A stretch of DNA of 64,000 nt from NCBI GenBank assembly GCA_965214525.1, contig OZ243959.1, forward strand, positions 992,001 through 1,056,000. Reading direction: 5' to 3'. Shown piece by piece: positions 1 through 9,206 of this stretch (position 1 is the first letter of the stretch; each line of letters starts with the position of its first letter). The notes under the pieces were generated by a model that was not told the DNA's origin, did not search any database, and saw nothing but the letters and a program-made list of their open reading frames with translations. This stretch comes from Qipengyuania_B sp965214525 (GTDB taxonomy: Bacteria; Pseudomonadota; Alphaproteobacteria; Sphingomonadales; Sphingomonadaceae). Position numbers and translations under genes: made by a program.

Positions 1-598
1 GCGTCTGCGTGGCCAGGTTGCCGCTGATCGAGAAGAAGCTATGCTCCCGGCTCGAATACATGATCGGCAACTGGCGCCCTTTCAGCTTGTCGCCCTTGTT
101 CGAGTAAATCTGATTGATCATTTCGATCAGGGGATAGCCTCGGGCGATCAACACGCCCTGCTGCCGGTAGGACGGGAACACCATGTCGTCGCTGGCCAGA
201 GCCATGGCGGCGGAAACACTGGTGGCTTCTTCGCCGGTGCACTTCATGTAGAAGCTGGTCTTGCCTTGTCGCTGTCCGCGGAACATCCGCTCGTCAAACG
301 CCCTTACCAATGCAAAATGACGCAGCATCTGGCGAAGCGTATCGGCGTCGAGCTTGGGATCCCAGGGTCCGTGCGCCTTGTCGTCTTCGCCAAGGACGCG
401 GATCAGATCGTAGGCGAGCGGTGCGGTATCCTTTGCATGACAGCTTTCGTCCGGACGTGGCTGGGCGCCGGCGTCCGGCACATCGATATGCGAGAAGTCG
501 ACCGCATCCCCGGGGCGGTATTGCGGTTCGGGAACATGCAACGACAGGGCGGGCTTGTTATGCCCTTCCCGGCTGGGTTGTTCAGGCCGATCGGCCAT
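1..598 (-). CDS. Branched-chain 2-oxoacid dehydrogenase E1 component, alpha subunit (3' end beyond window)
   Basis: About 199 N-terminal codons of a thiamine-diphosphate dehydrogenase alpha subunit that would decarboxylate branched-chain 2-oxoacids from Val, Leu and Ile as part of a lipoamide complex. The visible part has the long polar N-terminus typical of these subunits (MADRPEQPSREG), then LVRAFDERMFRGQRQGKTSF, CTGEEATSV, VFPSYRQQGVLIARG and QLPIMYSSREHSFF, matching 2-oxoisovalerate dehydrogenase E1-alpha rather than pyruvate dehydrogenase. The start at 598 is preceded by GGGAGAG at suitable spacing; an in-frame ATG ten codons upstream is less well placed. The C-terminus, and presumably the E1-beta and E2 genes, lie left of the window. 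Family assignment is confident; exact substrate is inferred. Confidence 0.88.
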   Translation of the reverse strand, partial: MADRPEQPSREGHNKPALSLHVPEPQYRPGDAVDFSHIDVPDAGAQPRPDESCHAKDTAPLAYDLIRVLGEDDKAHGPWDPKLDADTLRQMLRHFALVRAFDERMFRGQRQGKTSFYMKCTGEEATSVSAAMALASDDMVFPSYRQQGVLIARGYPLIEMINQIYSNKGDKLKGRQLPIMYSSREHSFFSISGNLATQT

Positions 599-692
599 AG
601 CTCTGCTCTCCCAATCACGCCGTGCCATGCGATGCAATCTTTTGCGGCCGGGTTATTTTATTTCAACGTGCATTACCGGTCAAGGCAGCGCG

Positions 693-1616
693 TCATACGG
701 CGACTACCGCCCTGATGGGCGGATGAGGTGTATAATCATGCACTTCGAAATCTTCCAAGGCATAGTCAAAGATGCCGCTTGGTCGCTGTTTGATCTCCAG
801 TCGCGGATAACCTTGCGGATCGCGCGAAAGTTGCTCGGAAACGAGTGTTTCGTGATTCAGGTAGAGATGCACGTCTGCTCCCATCCACACCAGTTCGCCC
901 ATAGCGAGATCGCATTGCTGAGCGAACATCGCCTGCAACAGCGCGGCCGACCATAGGTTGAAGGGCAGACCTAACGCCACGTCGCAACTACGTTGATACA
1001 CGACGCTGTTCAAACGTCCGTCGGTGACATGATACTGGTAGGTCTTGTGGCAAGGGGGCAGCGCCATGCGATCCAGTTCCGCGACGTTCCAGCCCTCGAT
1101 GATATGGCGGCGCCCGGCAGGGTCTGTCTGGAGCGATCGAACGATCCCGGCAACCTGGTCGATGCCCGGTCCTTTGCGATACGAGCCGTCCTTCTGGTAT
1201 TCGTAGGTTGGCCAATCGACCCATTGCTTGCCGTAGACCGGGCCCAATTCGCCCCATTTCGCTGCGAACTCTTCATCCTTCGCAATCCGTCTGGCGAAGC
1301 TATCGAGCGTAATGTCGTCGGATGTTTCGCGGACGTATCGCGCATGCGGCCACTCGTTCCAGATCCTCACGCCCTGTCGAACCAGGGGCCGGATATTGGT
1401 GCTGCCGGACAGGAACCAGAGCAACTCGCGGGTCGCCGTCTTCCAATAGACCCGTTTTGTGGTGATAAGCGGCATGGCTCCGCCCGACAGGTCGAAACGC
1501 AACATCGCACCGCAAATCGAACGCGTTCCGATCCCGGTGCGATCGACCCGCTCGCCGCCCTGCTCCCAGACCTGCCGCATGAGATCGAGATATTGTTGTT
1601 CGTAGTGTCGGCCCAT
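693..1616 (-). CDS. thyA: Thymidylate synthase ThyA
   Basis: Makes dTMP from dUMP using methylene-tetrahydrofolate. The 307-aa product carries the catalytic Cys in LPPCHKTYQYHV, the QRSCDVALGLPFN nucleotide-binding segment and a final PPIRAVVAV tail. It is about 40 residues longer than the 264-aa E. coli enzyme; the extra residues lie in the small domain (around FARRIAKDEEFAAKWGELG), an insertion also known in longer ThyA forms such as that of Lactobacillus casei. The open frame continues 34 codons upstream, but homology begins at MGRHYEQQYLDLM, so I place the start at 1616. Divergent from the tRNA-Pro gene, about 100 bp away. Confidence 0.95.
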   Translation of the reverse strand: MGRHYEQQYLDLMRQVWEQGGERVDRTGIGTRSICGAMLRFDLSGGAMPLITTKRVYWKTATRELLWFLSGSTNIRPLVRQGVRIWNEWPHARYVRETSDDITLDSFARRIAKDEEFAAKWGELGPVYGKQWVDWPTYEYQKDGSYRKGPGIDQVAGIVRSLQTDPAGRRHIIEGWNVAELDRMALPPCHKTYQYHVTDGRLNSVVYQRSCDVALGLPFNLWSAALLQAMFAQQCDLAMGELVWMGADVHLYLNHETLVSEQLSRDPQGYPRLEIKQRPSGIFDYALEDFEVHDYTPHPPIRAVVAV

Positions 1617-1722
1617 TACGCATCCGCGTAGCGCGGGATTTGTCGGCTTGCCACCCCTACCATCACTGCTTATAGCCCGGCCTCTGCCTCGCCTCGCTCT
1701 TGTAGGAGCGATGGGCACGTGT

Positions 1723-1799
1723 CGGGGAGTAGCTCAGCCTGGTAGAGCACTGTCTTCGGGAGGCAGGGGCCGGAGGTTCGAATCCTCTCTCCCCGACCA
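1723..1799 (+). tRNA. tRNA-Pro (anticodon CGG)
   Basis: A 77-nt cloverleaf: acceptor CGGGGAG pairs with CTCCCCG, the anticodon stem CTGTC/GGCAG closes the loop TTCGGGA giving anticodon CGG, and the T arm contains GGTTCGAATCC. The discriminator is A and CCA is encoded. It reads proline codon CCG. A T-run follows directly. Confidence 0.96.
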
Positions 1800-1877
1800 T
1801 TTTTTTATCAGAACGTTTGATACCCCGTTGTCGGCTTGATGCTTGTGTGGGTGACGCTTAGGGCCATATGTTCGGGC

Positions 1878-3236
1878 ATGTCAGAGTTCGATGAGTTAAA
1901 CCGGCGCCCTCGTTCGGTTCCCTCAGGGCGCGTGGCCCGGCTGGCTGGCTTTGGAAAGATGGCGGGGGGAATTGCGGGGGGCGTGATTGCCGAGGGCGCG
2001 CGGAGGGTCGCAACAGGCGAGCGCCCTTCCCTCGATCAGATGCTGCTGACTCCCGGCAACATCACGCGGCTGGCCGACAACCTTGCTCATCTGCGCGGTG
2101 CCGCGATGAAGCTTGGTCAGATGATCAGCATGGACGCAGGAGACGTCCTGCCGCCTGAACTGACCGATATTCTGGCGAAACTGCGCGATCGGGCGGATTT
2201 CATGCCGGCCAGGCAACTCGACAAGGTGCTTGCGCAACAATGGGGCAGCGATTGGCGCAAGCGTTTCCGGCGGTTCGAACCTCGCCCGATCGCTGCCGCG
2301 TCGATCGGACAGGTCCATCGTGCGCTGACCCGGGACGGGAAGATGTTGGCGATCAAGGTGCAATATCCCGGGGTCGCGCAAAGCATCGACAGCGATGTCG
2401 ACAATGTTGCCACGCTGCTGCGGGTCTCGGGCCTGCTGCCCAAGGAACTCGATATCGCGCCGCTGCTGAAAGCGGCGAAAGAGCAATTGCACGAAGAAGC
2501 GGACTATCTGCGCGAGGGCCGGATGATGCAGGCTTACGCAACCATGTTGGCTGGCCGGCAAGGGTTCATCGTACCCGAACTGTATCCCGAACATTCGAGC
2601 GCGCACGTTCTGGCGATGAGTTTCGAAGAAGGCGTCGCGATCGAGTCCCTTAGCGACGAAGCGGACCCGATCCGCAATTCGGTCTTTTCCCGCATCATTC
2701 GCCTGGTGGCAGACGAGCTGTTCACATTCGGCACGATGCAAACCGACCCCAATTTCGCCAACTTCCGCTATAACCGCGAAGAGGATGCGGTGGTTCTGCT
2801 CGACTTTGGCGCAACGCGGGCAATCGCGCCCGATGTGCAACGTGCCTACCGCAACCTGCTGCGCGCCGGTATCGACGGAGATCGCGACAGGGTTCGCGAA
2901 GAGGCGGTCGTTGCCGGTTTCATCAGTCCGCTAGCCGTCGACCGCCATGGGGAGCGTATCGATCGGGCCGTAGACATCATCGTAGGTGAAATGACGGCGG
3001 CAAAACCGCTCGATTTCGGTGATCGTTCCTTTGTCCCCGAAGTGCGCGAAACCGTCATGCCGATCGCCAGGGACAAGGCAAGCTGGCATATCCCGCCCCC
3101 TGAAACCCTGTTCGTGCAGCGCAAGGTGAGCGGCACGGCACTCCTTGGAGCGAAGTTGCGCGCAGTGGTCGATGTCAAAGCGATCGTGGAAGAGGTTCTT
3201 GATCGGACAGACGGGCGCGAAGATACGCTGGCGTAG
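1878..3236 (+). CDS. ABC1/UbiB (ADCK/Coq8) family atypical kinase
   Basis: A 452-aa member of the ABC1 family of atypical protein-kinase-like ATPases, whose best-known members (Coq8/ADCK3, UbiB) support ubiquinone biosynthesis. The diagnostic KxGQ motif is in GAAMKLGQMISMD, followed by the family's alanine-rich loop in PIAAASIGQVHRA, the catalytic lysine in LAIKVQYPG, and a kinase-like metal-binding segment VLLDFGATRAI. There are no C-terminal membrane helices of the kind E. coli UbiB has, so it is closer to Coq8/ADCK3. The open frame extends 14 codons further upstream, but MSEFDELNRR is the more natural start. Target and substrate are unknown. Confidence 0.85.
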   Translation: MSEFDELNRRPRSVPSGRVARLAGFGKMAGGIAGGVIAEGARRVATGERPSLDQMLLTPGNITRLADNLAHLRGAAMKLGQMISMDAGDVLPPELTDILAKLRDRADFMPARQLDKVLAQQWGSDWRKRFRRFEPRPIAAASIGQVHRALTRDGKMLAIKVQYPGVAQSIDSDVDNVATLLRVSGLLPKELDIAPLLKAAKEQLHEEADYLREGRMMQAYATMLAGRQGFIVPELYPEHSSAHVLAMSFEEGVAIESLSDEADPIRNSVFSRIIRLVADELFTFGTMQTDPNFANFRYNREEDAVVLLDFGATRAIAPDVQRAYRNLLRAGIDGDRDRVREEAVVAGFISPLAVDRHGERIDRAVDIIVGEMTAAKPLDFGDRSFVPEVRETVMPIARDKASWHIPPPETLFVQRKVSGTALLGAKLRAVVDVKAIVEEVLDRTDGREDTLA

Positions 3237-3259
3237 GTTCACACGCGGAGCCGCGTATC

Positions 3260-5329
3260 CTAACCACCGCGCAGCAATTGGACGCCCCAGTCGCGCTCCA
3301 GCAGGTACAGGAGGCAGCGCGCCGCTTCGCCGCGTTCCGAAGCCAGACCGCCATCGCGTTCCATCAGCAATCGCGCATCATCATGGGCGATGGGTAGCAA
3401 CCTCTGAATTTGTTCGAGTGTCGCAATCCGGAATGGCGTATCGCCTGATTGCCGCGTGCCAAGCAATTCCCCACCGCCACGCAGCCGTAAATCCTCTTCC
3501 GCCAACAGAAACCCGTCTTGCGTTTCGCGCATCAACGCCAATCGCTCGCGCGCGGTTTCGGTCAGATTGTCCGACCGCAGCAGCAAGCAAACGGATTTGG
3601 CCTGTCCCCGCCCCACCCGCCCGCGCAATTGATGCAGTTGCGCAAGCCCAAACCGCTCTGCCTGTTCGATAACCATCAGCGTCGCGTTGGGCACATCGAC
3701 GCCGACTTCGATGACCGTTGTCGCGACCAGCAACTTTGCCTCGCCAAGAATGAAGCGTTCCATGGCGGCATCCTTCAGTTCTGGAACGAGCTGGCCATGC
3801 ACCAGTGCAACATCCTTCCCGAACCGTTCTTTCAAGGCGCCATACCGCGCTTCGGCGGCGGCAATATCGTCGGCCGGCTCGTTTAGCTCGCGCACCATCG
3901 GGCACACCCAATATGCTTGCTGGCCATTTGCCAGATGCCGCGCGAGTGCATCAAAGATCTCATCCATCCGCGCGACCGGCGCGACCCGCGTATCGATAGG
4001 CTGCCGGCCTGGCGGCAATTCGTCCAGCCGGCTGACATCAAGTTCGCCATATTGCGCCAAGGTCAAGGTGCGTGGGATGGGCGTCGCGGTCATCGCGAGC
4101 GTATGCGGCGTGCGTTGGCCTTTGCTTGCAAGCATCAATCGCTGCGCCACCCCGAAGCGGTGCTGCTCGTCGATCACGACCAGGCCCAGGTTGCGATAGG
4201 CGACGCTGTCTTGGAAAATGGCGTGGGTGCCGATCACGATGTCGATGGATCCGTCCAGCAGACCCATCAGCGTGGCCTCACGCCCCCGGCCCTTGTCGCG
4301 CCCCGTAAGCAGAGCAATGGCCGCTCCCGTTGAAGCAGCGAGCCTTCGCAGCGTCTCGAAATGCTGCCGCGCCAGTATCTCGGTCGGCGCGAGCAAGGCC
4401 GCTTGCGCCCCCGCTTCCACTGCCACCAGCATGGCTTCCAAAGCCACCACTGTCTTTCCGGCTCCGACATCGCCTTGGAGCAACCGCAACATCGGTGCCT
4501 CCTGCGCCAAATCGCCTTCGATCTCGGCGATGGACCGCTGTTGCGCACTCGTAAGCGGGAATGGCAGGGAAAGTCTGTTGCGCAGCCGCCCGTCGCCGGA
4601 AAGCGCCTGTCCTCGCCGTCGCTTTCGGTCGGCCCGCACGAGCAGCAAGGCCAGGGAATTGGCCAATAGCTCGTCATAGGCGAGGCGGTCCCCCGCGGTG
4701 CTATTGTCGCTCATGTGGGCTTGGAGAAGCGCGGTTCGCCACGCGGGCCACTTCTCGCGCTGCAGCAAACCTGGTTCGATCCACTCGGGCAGGTCCGGCG
4801 CGCGTTCCAGCGCCGAGGCGACGAAATTGGTGAGCTTGGGCTGGGTCAGGCCTTCCGACAGGGAATATACCGGTTCACACAAACGTTGCTGCGTTGCACT
4901 GCCGTGCTCGAGGACGTGATCGGGATGCACGATCTGCAGCATCTGCCCATACCGGTCGAGCCGTCCGGCGATCAAGCGTTGCTCGCCAACCGGAAGCAGC
5001 TTCTTGGCAGAATAAGCCGCGCGTCCGAAATACGTGATGGCGCAGACGTTGTCGGCGCCGTCTTTCGCCAGAACGGTATACGGACCGCGACCGGGGCGTG
5101 CGCTTGCCTTGTGCTCGATCGGGGTCAAGGGGATAACGATCTGTTCGCCGATCGAGGCTTCGTCGAGGTTGTGCACCGCCTGCCGGGTGACGAACCGTTC
5201 GGGAAGATGATACAAGACATCCTTCACCGTCTCCAGCCCCAGCTTCGCCAAGGGCTTCTTCAGCTTCGGCCCGACCCCTTCCAGATCATCGCTGGCGACG
5301 AACAGAGGATTGAGAATGTCTGGCCGCAT
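3260..5329 (-). CDS. recG: ATP-dependent DNA helicase RecG
   Basis: A 689-aa branched-DNA helicase that remodels stalled forks and Holliday junctions. The N-terminal wedge/OB region (about 60-170) precedes the motor: Walker A GDVGAGKT, DEQH box in VVIDEQHRFG, TATPIPRTLTLAQYGELDVS, and motif VI QLRGRVGRG. Length and motif order are standard. It converges on the ABC1 kinase gene with only 23 bp between stops, and its start region overlaps the upstream region of the divergent sdhE gene. Confidence 0.97.
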   Translation of the reverse strand: MRPDILNPLFVASDDLEGVGPKLKKPLAKLGLETVKDVLYHLPERFVTRQAVHNLDEASIGEQIVIPLTPIEHKASARPGRGPYTVLAKDGADNVCAITYFGRAAYSAKKLLPVGEQRLIAGRLDRYGQMLQIVHPDHVLEHGSATQQRLCEPVYSLSEGLTQPKLTNFVASALERAPDLPEWIEPGLLQREKWPAWRTALLQAHMSDNSTAGDRLAYDELLANSLALLLVRADRKRRRGQALSGDGRLRNRLSLPFPLTSAQQRSIAEIEGDLAQEAPMLRLLQGDVGAGKTVVALEAMLVAVEAGAQAALLAPTEILARQHFETLRRLAASTGAAIALLTGRDKGRGREATLMGLLDGSIDIVIGTHAIFQDSVAYRNLGLVVIDEQHRFGVAQRLMLASKGQRTPHTLAMTATPIPRTLTLAQYGELDVSRLDELPPGRQPIDTRVAPVARMDEIFDALARHLANGQQAYWVCPMVRELNEPADDIAAAEARYGALKERFGKDVALVHGQLVPELKDAAMERFILGEAKLLVATTVIEVGVDVPNATLMVIEQAERFGLAQLHQLRGRVGRGQAKSVCLLLRSDNLTETARERLALMRETQDGFLLAEEDLRLRGGGELLGTRQSGDTPFRIATLEQIQRLLPIAHDDARLLMERDGGLASERGEAARCLLYLLERDWGVQLLRGG

Positions 5330-5384
5330 GTCCGCTCCCTATATCGGCTTGCGCGCCAATTGCGAGCGCCCTACCTACCGCACG

Positions 5385-5663
5385 ATGGCCGACATATTGA
5401 CCCTTGAAGCCCGGATGGCGCGGGCGAAGTTTCGCGCTTGGCATCGCGGCACGCGCGAGGCTGACTACATGATCGGCGGTTTCTTCAACCGCTATTGCGA
5501 CAGTTGGGACGATGACGCGCTTTGCTGGTTCGAGGCACTGCTGGATGCCGACGATGTCGACATCATGGCATGGGCGCTTGGCACACAAGCCCCGCCTGCC
5601 ACGATTGCCGGTCCGCAACTCGCGCTCATGCAACGGCTCGATTATGTCGAGATCGCACGATGA
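5385..5663 (+). CDS. sdhE: Succinate dehydrogenase assembly factor 2 / antitoxin CptB-like (SdhE family)
   Basis: A small (92-aa) protein of the SdhE/SDHAF2 family, which helps attach FAD covalently to the succinate dehydrogenase flavoprotein. The family's RGxxE signature is present in WHRGTREADYMIGGFFNRY. I start at MADILTLEARMARAKF. In-frame ATGs at 5328 and 5310 are also possible but would run into the recG start region and add a non-conserved tail. It is followed after 35 bp by mfd on the same strand. Confidence 0.85.
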   Translation: MADILTLEARMARAKFRAWHRGTREADYMIGGFFNRYCDSWDDDALCWFEALLDADDVDIMAWALGTQAPPATIAGPQLALMQRLDYVEIAR

Positions 5664-5698
5664 CGGGAACGCGGCGGCGCGATTTGCGCTGACACTCG

Positions 5699-8600
5699 AT
5701 GCCCGACATTTCCCGTATCCTATCCGCCGACCAACCGCTCACGCTGACGCGCGTCGTGCGCGGAAGCCAGCCCCTGGTGCTCGCCGACCTTGCACGCGCG
5801 GCCAAGGGCCGTGCGGTCTTCGTGACGCCCGACGATGCCGCCATGCGTGCCGTGGCCGATGCGGCGCAGTTTTTCGCGCCGGAACTGGAGATCATCGAAT
5901 TTCCTGCATGGGATTGCCTGCCTTACGACAGGGTAAGCCCCGCCCTCTCCGTTAGCGCCGCCCGCCTTGCCGCCCTGCACCGCCTGCAAAGCGGCAAGGG
6001 CGCGAAACAACTGGTGGTGACGACGGCAAATGCCCTGCTGCAACGCGTTCTTACCCCGTTCCGCATTCGCGAAGCCGTGCGCGAATTCAAGCCCGGTACG
6101 CAGATCGGCCGCGACAGCCTCGCCGCTTTGTTGCGCCGACAAGGCTATGTTCGCGCTGATACGGTCATAGATGCCGGTGAGTATGCCATGCGCGGCTCTA
6201 TCGTCGATATCTTTCCGTCGGGATTGAACGGCGGGCTTCGCCTCGACTTCTTCGGAGACGAACTGGAAAGCCTGAGGGTTTTTGATCCCAACACGCAGAT
6301 GACCACTGGGACGTTGCAGTCGCACATCCTGTTGCCGGCCAGCGAGGCGTTGCTCGACGACGATTCCATCAAGCGGTTTCGCACGCGTTATAGGGAGAAG
6401 TTCGGCGCAGTCGCCACGCAGGATCCCCTGTACGAAGCCATCAGCGAAGGGCGCCGCATCGCGGGCATGGAACACTGGCTACCGTTGTTCGAAGAGAAGC
6501 TGGCGACGCTGTTCGATCATCTGCAAGCCGACGATGTCCTCGCGATCGACAAGACGGCGGTGCAGGTGGCGAGCGATCGCGTTTCCGATATCGCGGACTT
6601 CCGGCGAACCCGATCGGAAACCGCCGGGCAAAGGTCCGGCAGCTATCGTCCTTTGCCCGAAGATGCGTTGTATCTGGCACACGCGGAATTGGATGACTTG
6701 CTCGACAAGACCCCGGCGCATCGGACAGTCATCTTCGATCAGCCGGAAGACAGGCGATCGGTCGATTTCGGTTTTGCGTCATCCCGTGAGTTTTCAGCGG
6801 AGCGCGCCCGTGGAGAGAACGCGTACGAAGCGGCTGCAGCGCATTTCAAGGCCGTCGGAAAGGCCGGAAAACGCCCGATCCTTGCTGCTTATACCACCGG
6901 TTCGCGCACGCGCATGGCGGCAATCCTGTCGGAAGCCGGCACACCGACCAAACCTGCGGAAACCTGGCAGGAAGCCCTCGGGCTTTCAGCCAATGGCGAT
7001 GCTGTCACAGTGGTTCTGCCGCTCGATACCGGATTTGCGAATGACGAGATCGAACTTATTACCGAGCAGGATCTGCTTGGCGACCGTCTCGTGCGCAGAC
7101 GCAAGCGCAAGCGCAATTCGGACGCTTTCCTGGCCGAACTTGCTGCGCTCACGCCCGGCGACCTCGTCGTGCATACAGATCACGGGATCGGGAAATATCT
7201 GGGGCTGGAGCCCATTCCCGTCGGCAAATCCAAACACGATTGCGTGATGCTGGAATATTCAGGCGGCGATAAACTCTTCATACCGGTGGAGAATATCGAT
7301 GTGCTGTCGCGCTTTGGCAGCAGCGAGGAAGCGGTGCGGCTCGACAAGCTGGGCGGGGAAGCATGGCAGCGCCGCCGCGCCCAACTGAAAGAGCGTATTC
7401 GCGAAATCGCCGGAGATTTGATGAAGACCGCTGCCGCCCGTGCCTTGCGCCAAGCTCCGGTGCTGGCGGCCGAAGACGCGACCTACGGGCAGTTCGTCGA
7501 TAACTTTCCATGGGAGGAGACGGACGACCAAGACCGCGCCATCGCGGAAGTCCTAAGCGATCTGGAGCAAGGCAAGCCGATGGACCGCCTTATTTGCGGA
7601 GATGTCGGCTTCGGCAAGACCGAGATCGCCTTGCGCGCCGCCTTTGTCGCCGCAATGAATGGCAAGCAAGTCGCGCTTGTGGCACCGACCACCTTGCTTG
7701 CGCGCCAGCACTATACGAGTTTCGTCGATCGGTTTGCCGGCTTTCCCTTGAAGATCGGACGATTGTCGCGATTGGTTCCAGCGAGCGAAAAGAAGGACAC
7801 GCGCGAGGGATTGGCCGATGGCGATCTCGATATCGTCGTCGGCACACATGCCATCCTGTCGAAATCAACCCAGTTCAAGGATTTGGGATTGGTAATCGTA
7901 GACGAGGAACAGCGGTTCGGGGTGACCCACAAGGAAAAGCTCAAGCAATTGCGCGCCGACGTTCACATGCTCACGCTTACAGCCACGCCGATCCCAAGGA
8001 CGCTGCAGATGGCCATGACAGGACTTCGGGAACTCTCGACGATCCAGACCCCCCCTGTCGACCGGCTGGCGGTTCGCACGTATGTCAGCGAGTGGGATGA
8101 CATGGTCATCCGCGAAGCCCTCCTGCGCGAGCATCATCGCGGCGGCCAGAGTTTCATCGTCGTACCGCGCATTGCCGATATGGAACAGATCGAGGAATGG
8201 CTGAAGGACAACGTGCCCGAACTCAAGGCCGTCACTGCGCATGGGCAGATGTCGCCTTCCGAAGTGGAAGACCGGATGGGTGCCTTCTACGAGCGCAAGT
8301 TCGATGTCCTTCTGTCAACCACCATCGTCGAGAGCGGGCTCGACATTCCCAGCGCCAATACCATCATCATCCATCGCGCGGACCGGTTCGGTCTAGCGCA
8401 GATGTACCAATTACGCGGAAGGGTCGGGCGCGCGAAATTACGCGCCTACGCTTATCTCACCTATGAAAAGGACACGGTACTAAGCGAGATCGCGGAAAAA
8501 CGGTTGAAAGTGCTGTCCGATCTCGACAGTTTGGGAGCGGGCTTCCAACTCGCCAGCCGCGACCTCGACATTCGCGGCGCCGGCAATCTGTTGGGAGACG

Positions 8601-9205
8601 AGCAGTCTGGCCATATCCGCGAAGTCGGGTTTGAACTCTACCAATCGATGTTGGAGGATGCCATTCTTGCCGCCAAGGCGGAAGGTTCCGGCCTGAAACG
8701 CGACGACCGGGCAGGTTTGAGCCCGCAGATCACCGTCGATGCCCCTATCATGATCCCGGAGGACTATGTACCCGATCTGGCCGTTCGCATGGCTTTGTAT
8801 CGCAGGCTGAACGATGCGAACGACAAGGCAGAAATTGAAGGATTGGCCGCCGAGATGATCGATCGCTTTGGTCCATTGCCGGATTCAACCGCGAACCTGG
8901 TTCGCCTGATCGAGATCAAGCACCAGGCGATTGCTGCGAGTATCGCCAAGATCGATGTTGGCGCTGCGGGTACGCTGGTATCCTTCCACAAGGACCATTT
9001 TCCCGATCCGGAGGGCCTTATCGCCTATGTCGAGCGCCTGAAAGGCACGGCCAGGTTGCGCCCGGACATGAAGCTCGTCATCAATCGGGCATGGGGCGAT
9101 CCGAAATCACGGTTGAACGGCCTGTTCCAGTTGACCAAAGGATTGAGCGGGGTCGCGAGCAAAGCGGAAGAGAAGGCGTCTGACGAAGCTTTGGAAGACG
9201 CCTAG
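5699..9205 (+). CDS. mfd: Transcription-repair coupling factor Mfd
   Basis: A 1168-aa translocase that pushes stalled RNA polymerase off DNA lesions and recruits UvrA. The UvrB-homologous N-terminus (LVLADLARAAKG, EFPAWDCLPYDRVSP) is followed by the RNA-polymerase-interacting domain (LTPGDLVVHTDHGIGKYLGL), then a RecG-like motor with Walker A GDVGFGKTEIALRAAF, VIVDEEQRFGV, TATPIPRTLQMAMTGLRELS and QLRGRVGRAK. The C-terminal TRCF domain (VPDLAVRMALYRRLNDAND) is complete. Its stop is 1 nt from the convergent GGDEF/EAL gene. Confidence 0.97.
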   Translation: MPDISRILSADQPLTLTRVVRGSQPLVLADLARAAKGRAVFVTPDDAAMRAVADAAQFFAPELEIIEFPAWDCLPYDRVSPALSVSAARLAALHRLQSGKGAKQLVVTTANALLQRVLTPFRIREAVREFKPGTQIGRDSLAALLRRQGYVRADTVIDAGEYAMRGSIVDIFPSGLNGGLRLDFFGDELESLRVFDPNTQMTTGTLQSHILLPASEALLDDDSIKRFRTRYREKFGAVATQDPLYEAISEGRRIAGMEHWLPLFEEKLATLFDHLQADDVLAIDKTAVQVASDRVSDIADFRRTRSETAGQRSGSYRPLPEDALYLAHAELDDLLDKTPAHRTVIFDQPEDRRSVDFGFASSREFSAERARGENAYEAAAAHFKAVGKAGKRPILAAYTTGSRTRMAAILSEAGTPTKPAETWQEALGLSANGDAVTVVLPLDTGFANDEIELITEQDLLGDRLVRRRKRKRNSDAFLAELAALTPGDLVVHTDHGIGKYLGLEPIPVGKSKHDCVMLEYSGGDKLFIPVENIDVLSRFGSSEEAVRLDKLGGEAWQRRRAQLKERIREIAGDLMKTAAARALRQAPVLAAEDATYGQFVDNFPWEETDDQDRAIAEVLSDLEQGKPMDRLICGDVGFGKTEIALRAAFVAAMNGKQVALVAPTTLLARQHYTSFVDRFAGFPLKIGRLSRLVPASEKKDTREGLADGDLDIVVGTHAILSKSTQFKDLGLVIVDEEQRFGVTHKEKLKQLRADVHMLTLTATPIPRTLQMAMTGLRELSTIQTPPVDRLAVRTYVSEWDDMVIREALLREHHRGGQSFIVVPRIADMEQIEEWLKDNVPELKAVTAHGQMSPSEVEDRMGAFYERKFDVLLSTTIVESGLDIPSANTIIIHRADRFGLAQMYQLRGRVGRAKLRAYAYLTYEKDTVLSEIAEKRLKVLSDLDSLGAGFQLASRDLDIRGAGNLLGDEQSGHIREVGFELYQSMLEDAILAAKAEGSGLKRDDRAGLSPQITVDAPIMIPEDYVPDLAVRMALYRRLNDANDKAEIEGLAAEMIDRFGPLPDSTANLVRLIEIKHQAIAASIAKIDVGAAGTLVSFHKDHFPDPEGLIAYVERLKGTARLRPDMKLVINRAWGDPKSRLNGLFQLTKGLSGVASKAEEKASDEALEDA

Positions 9206-9206
9206 G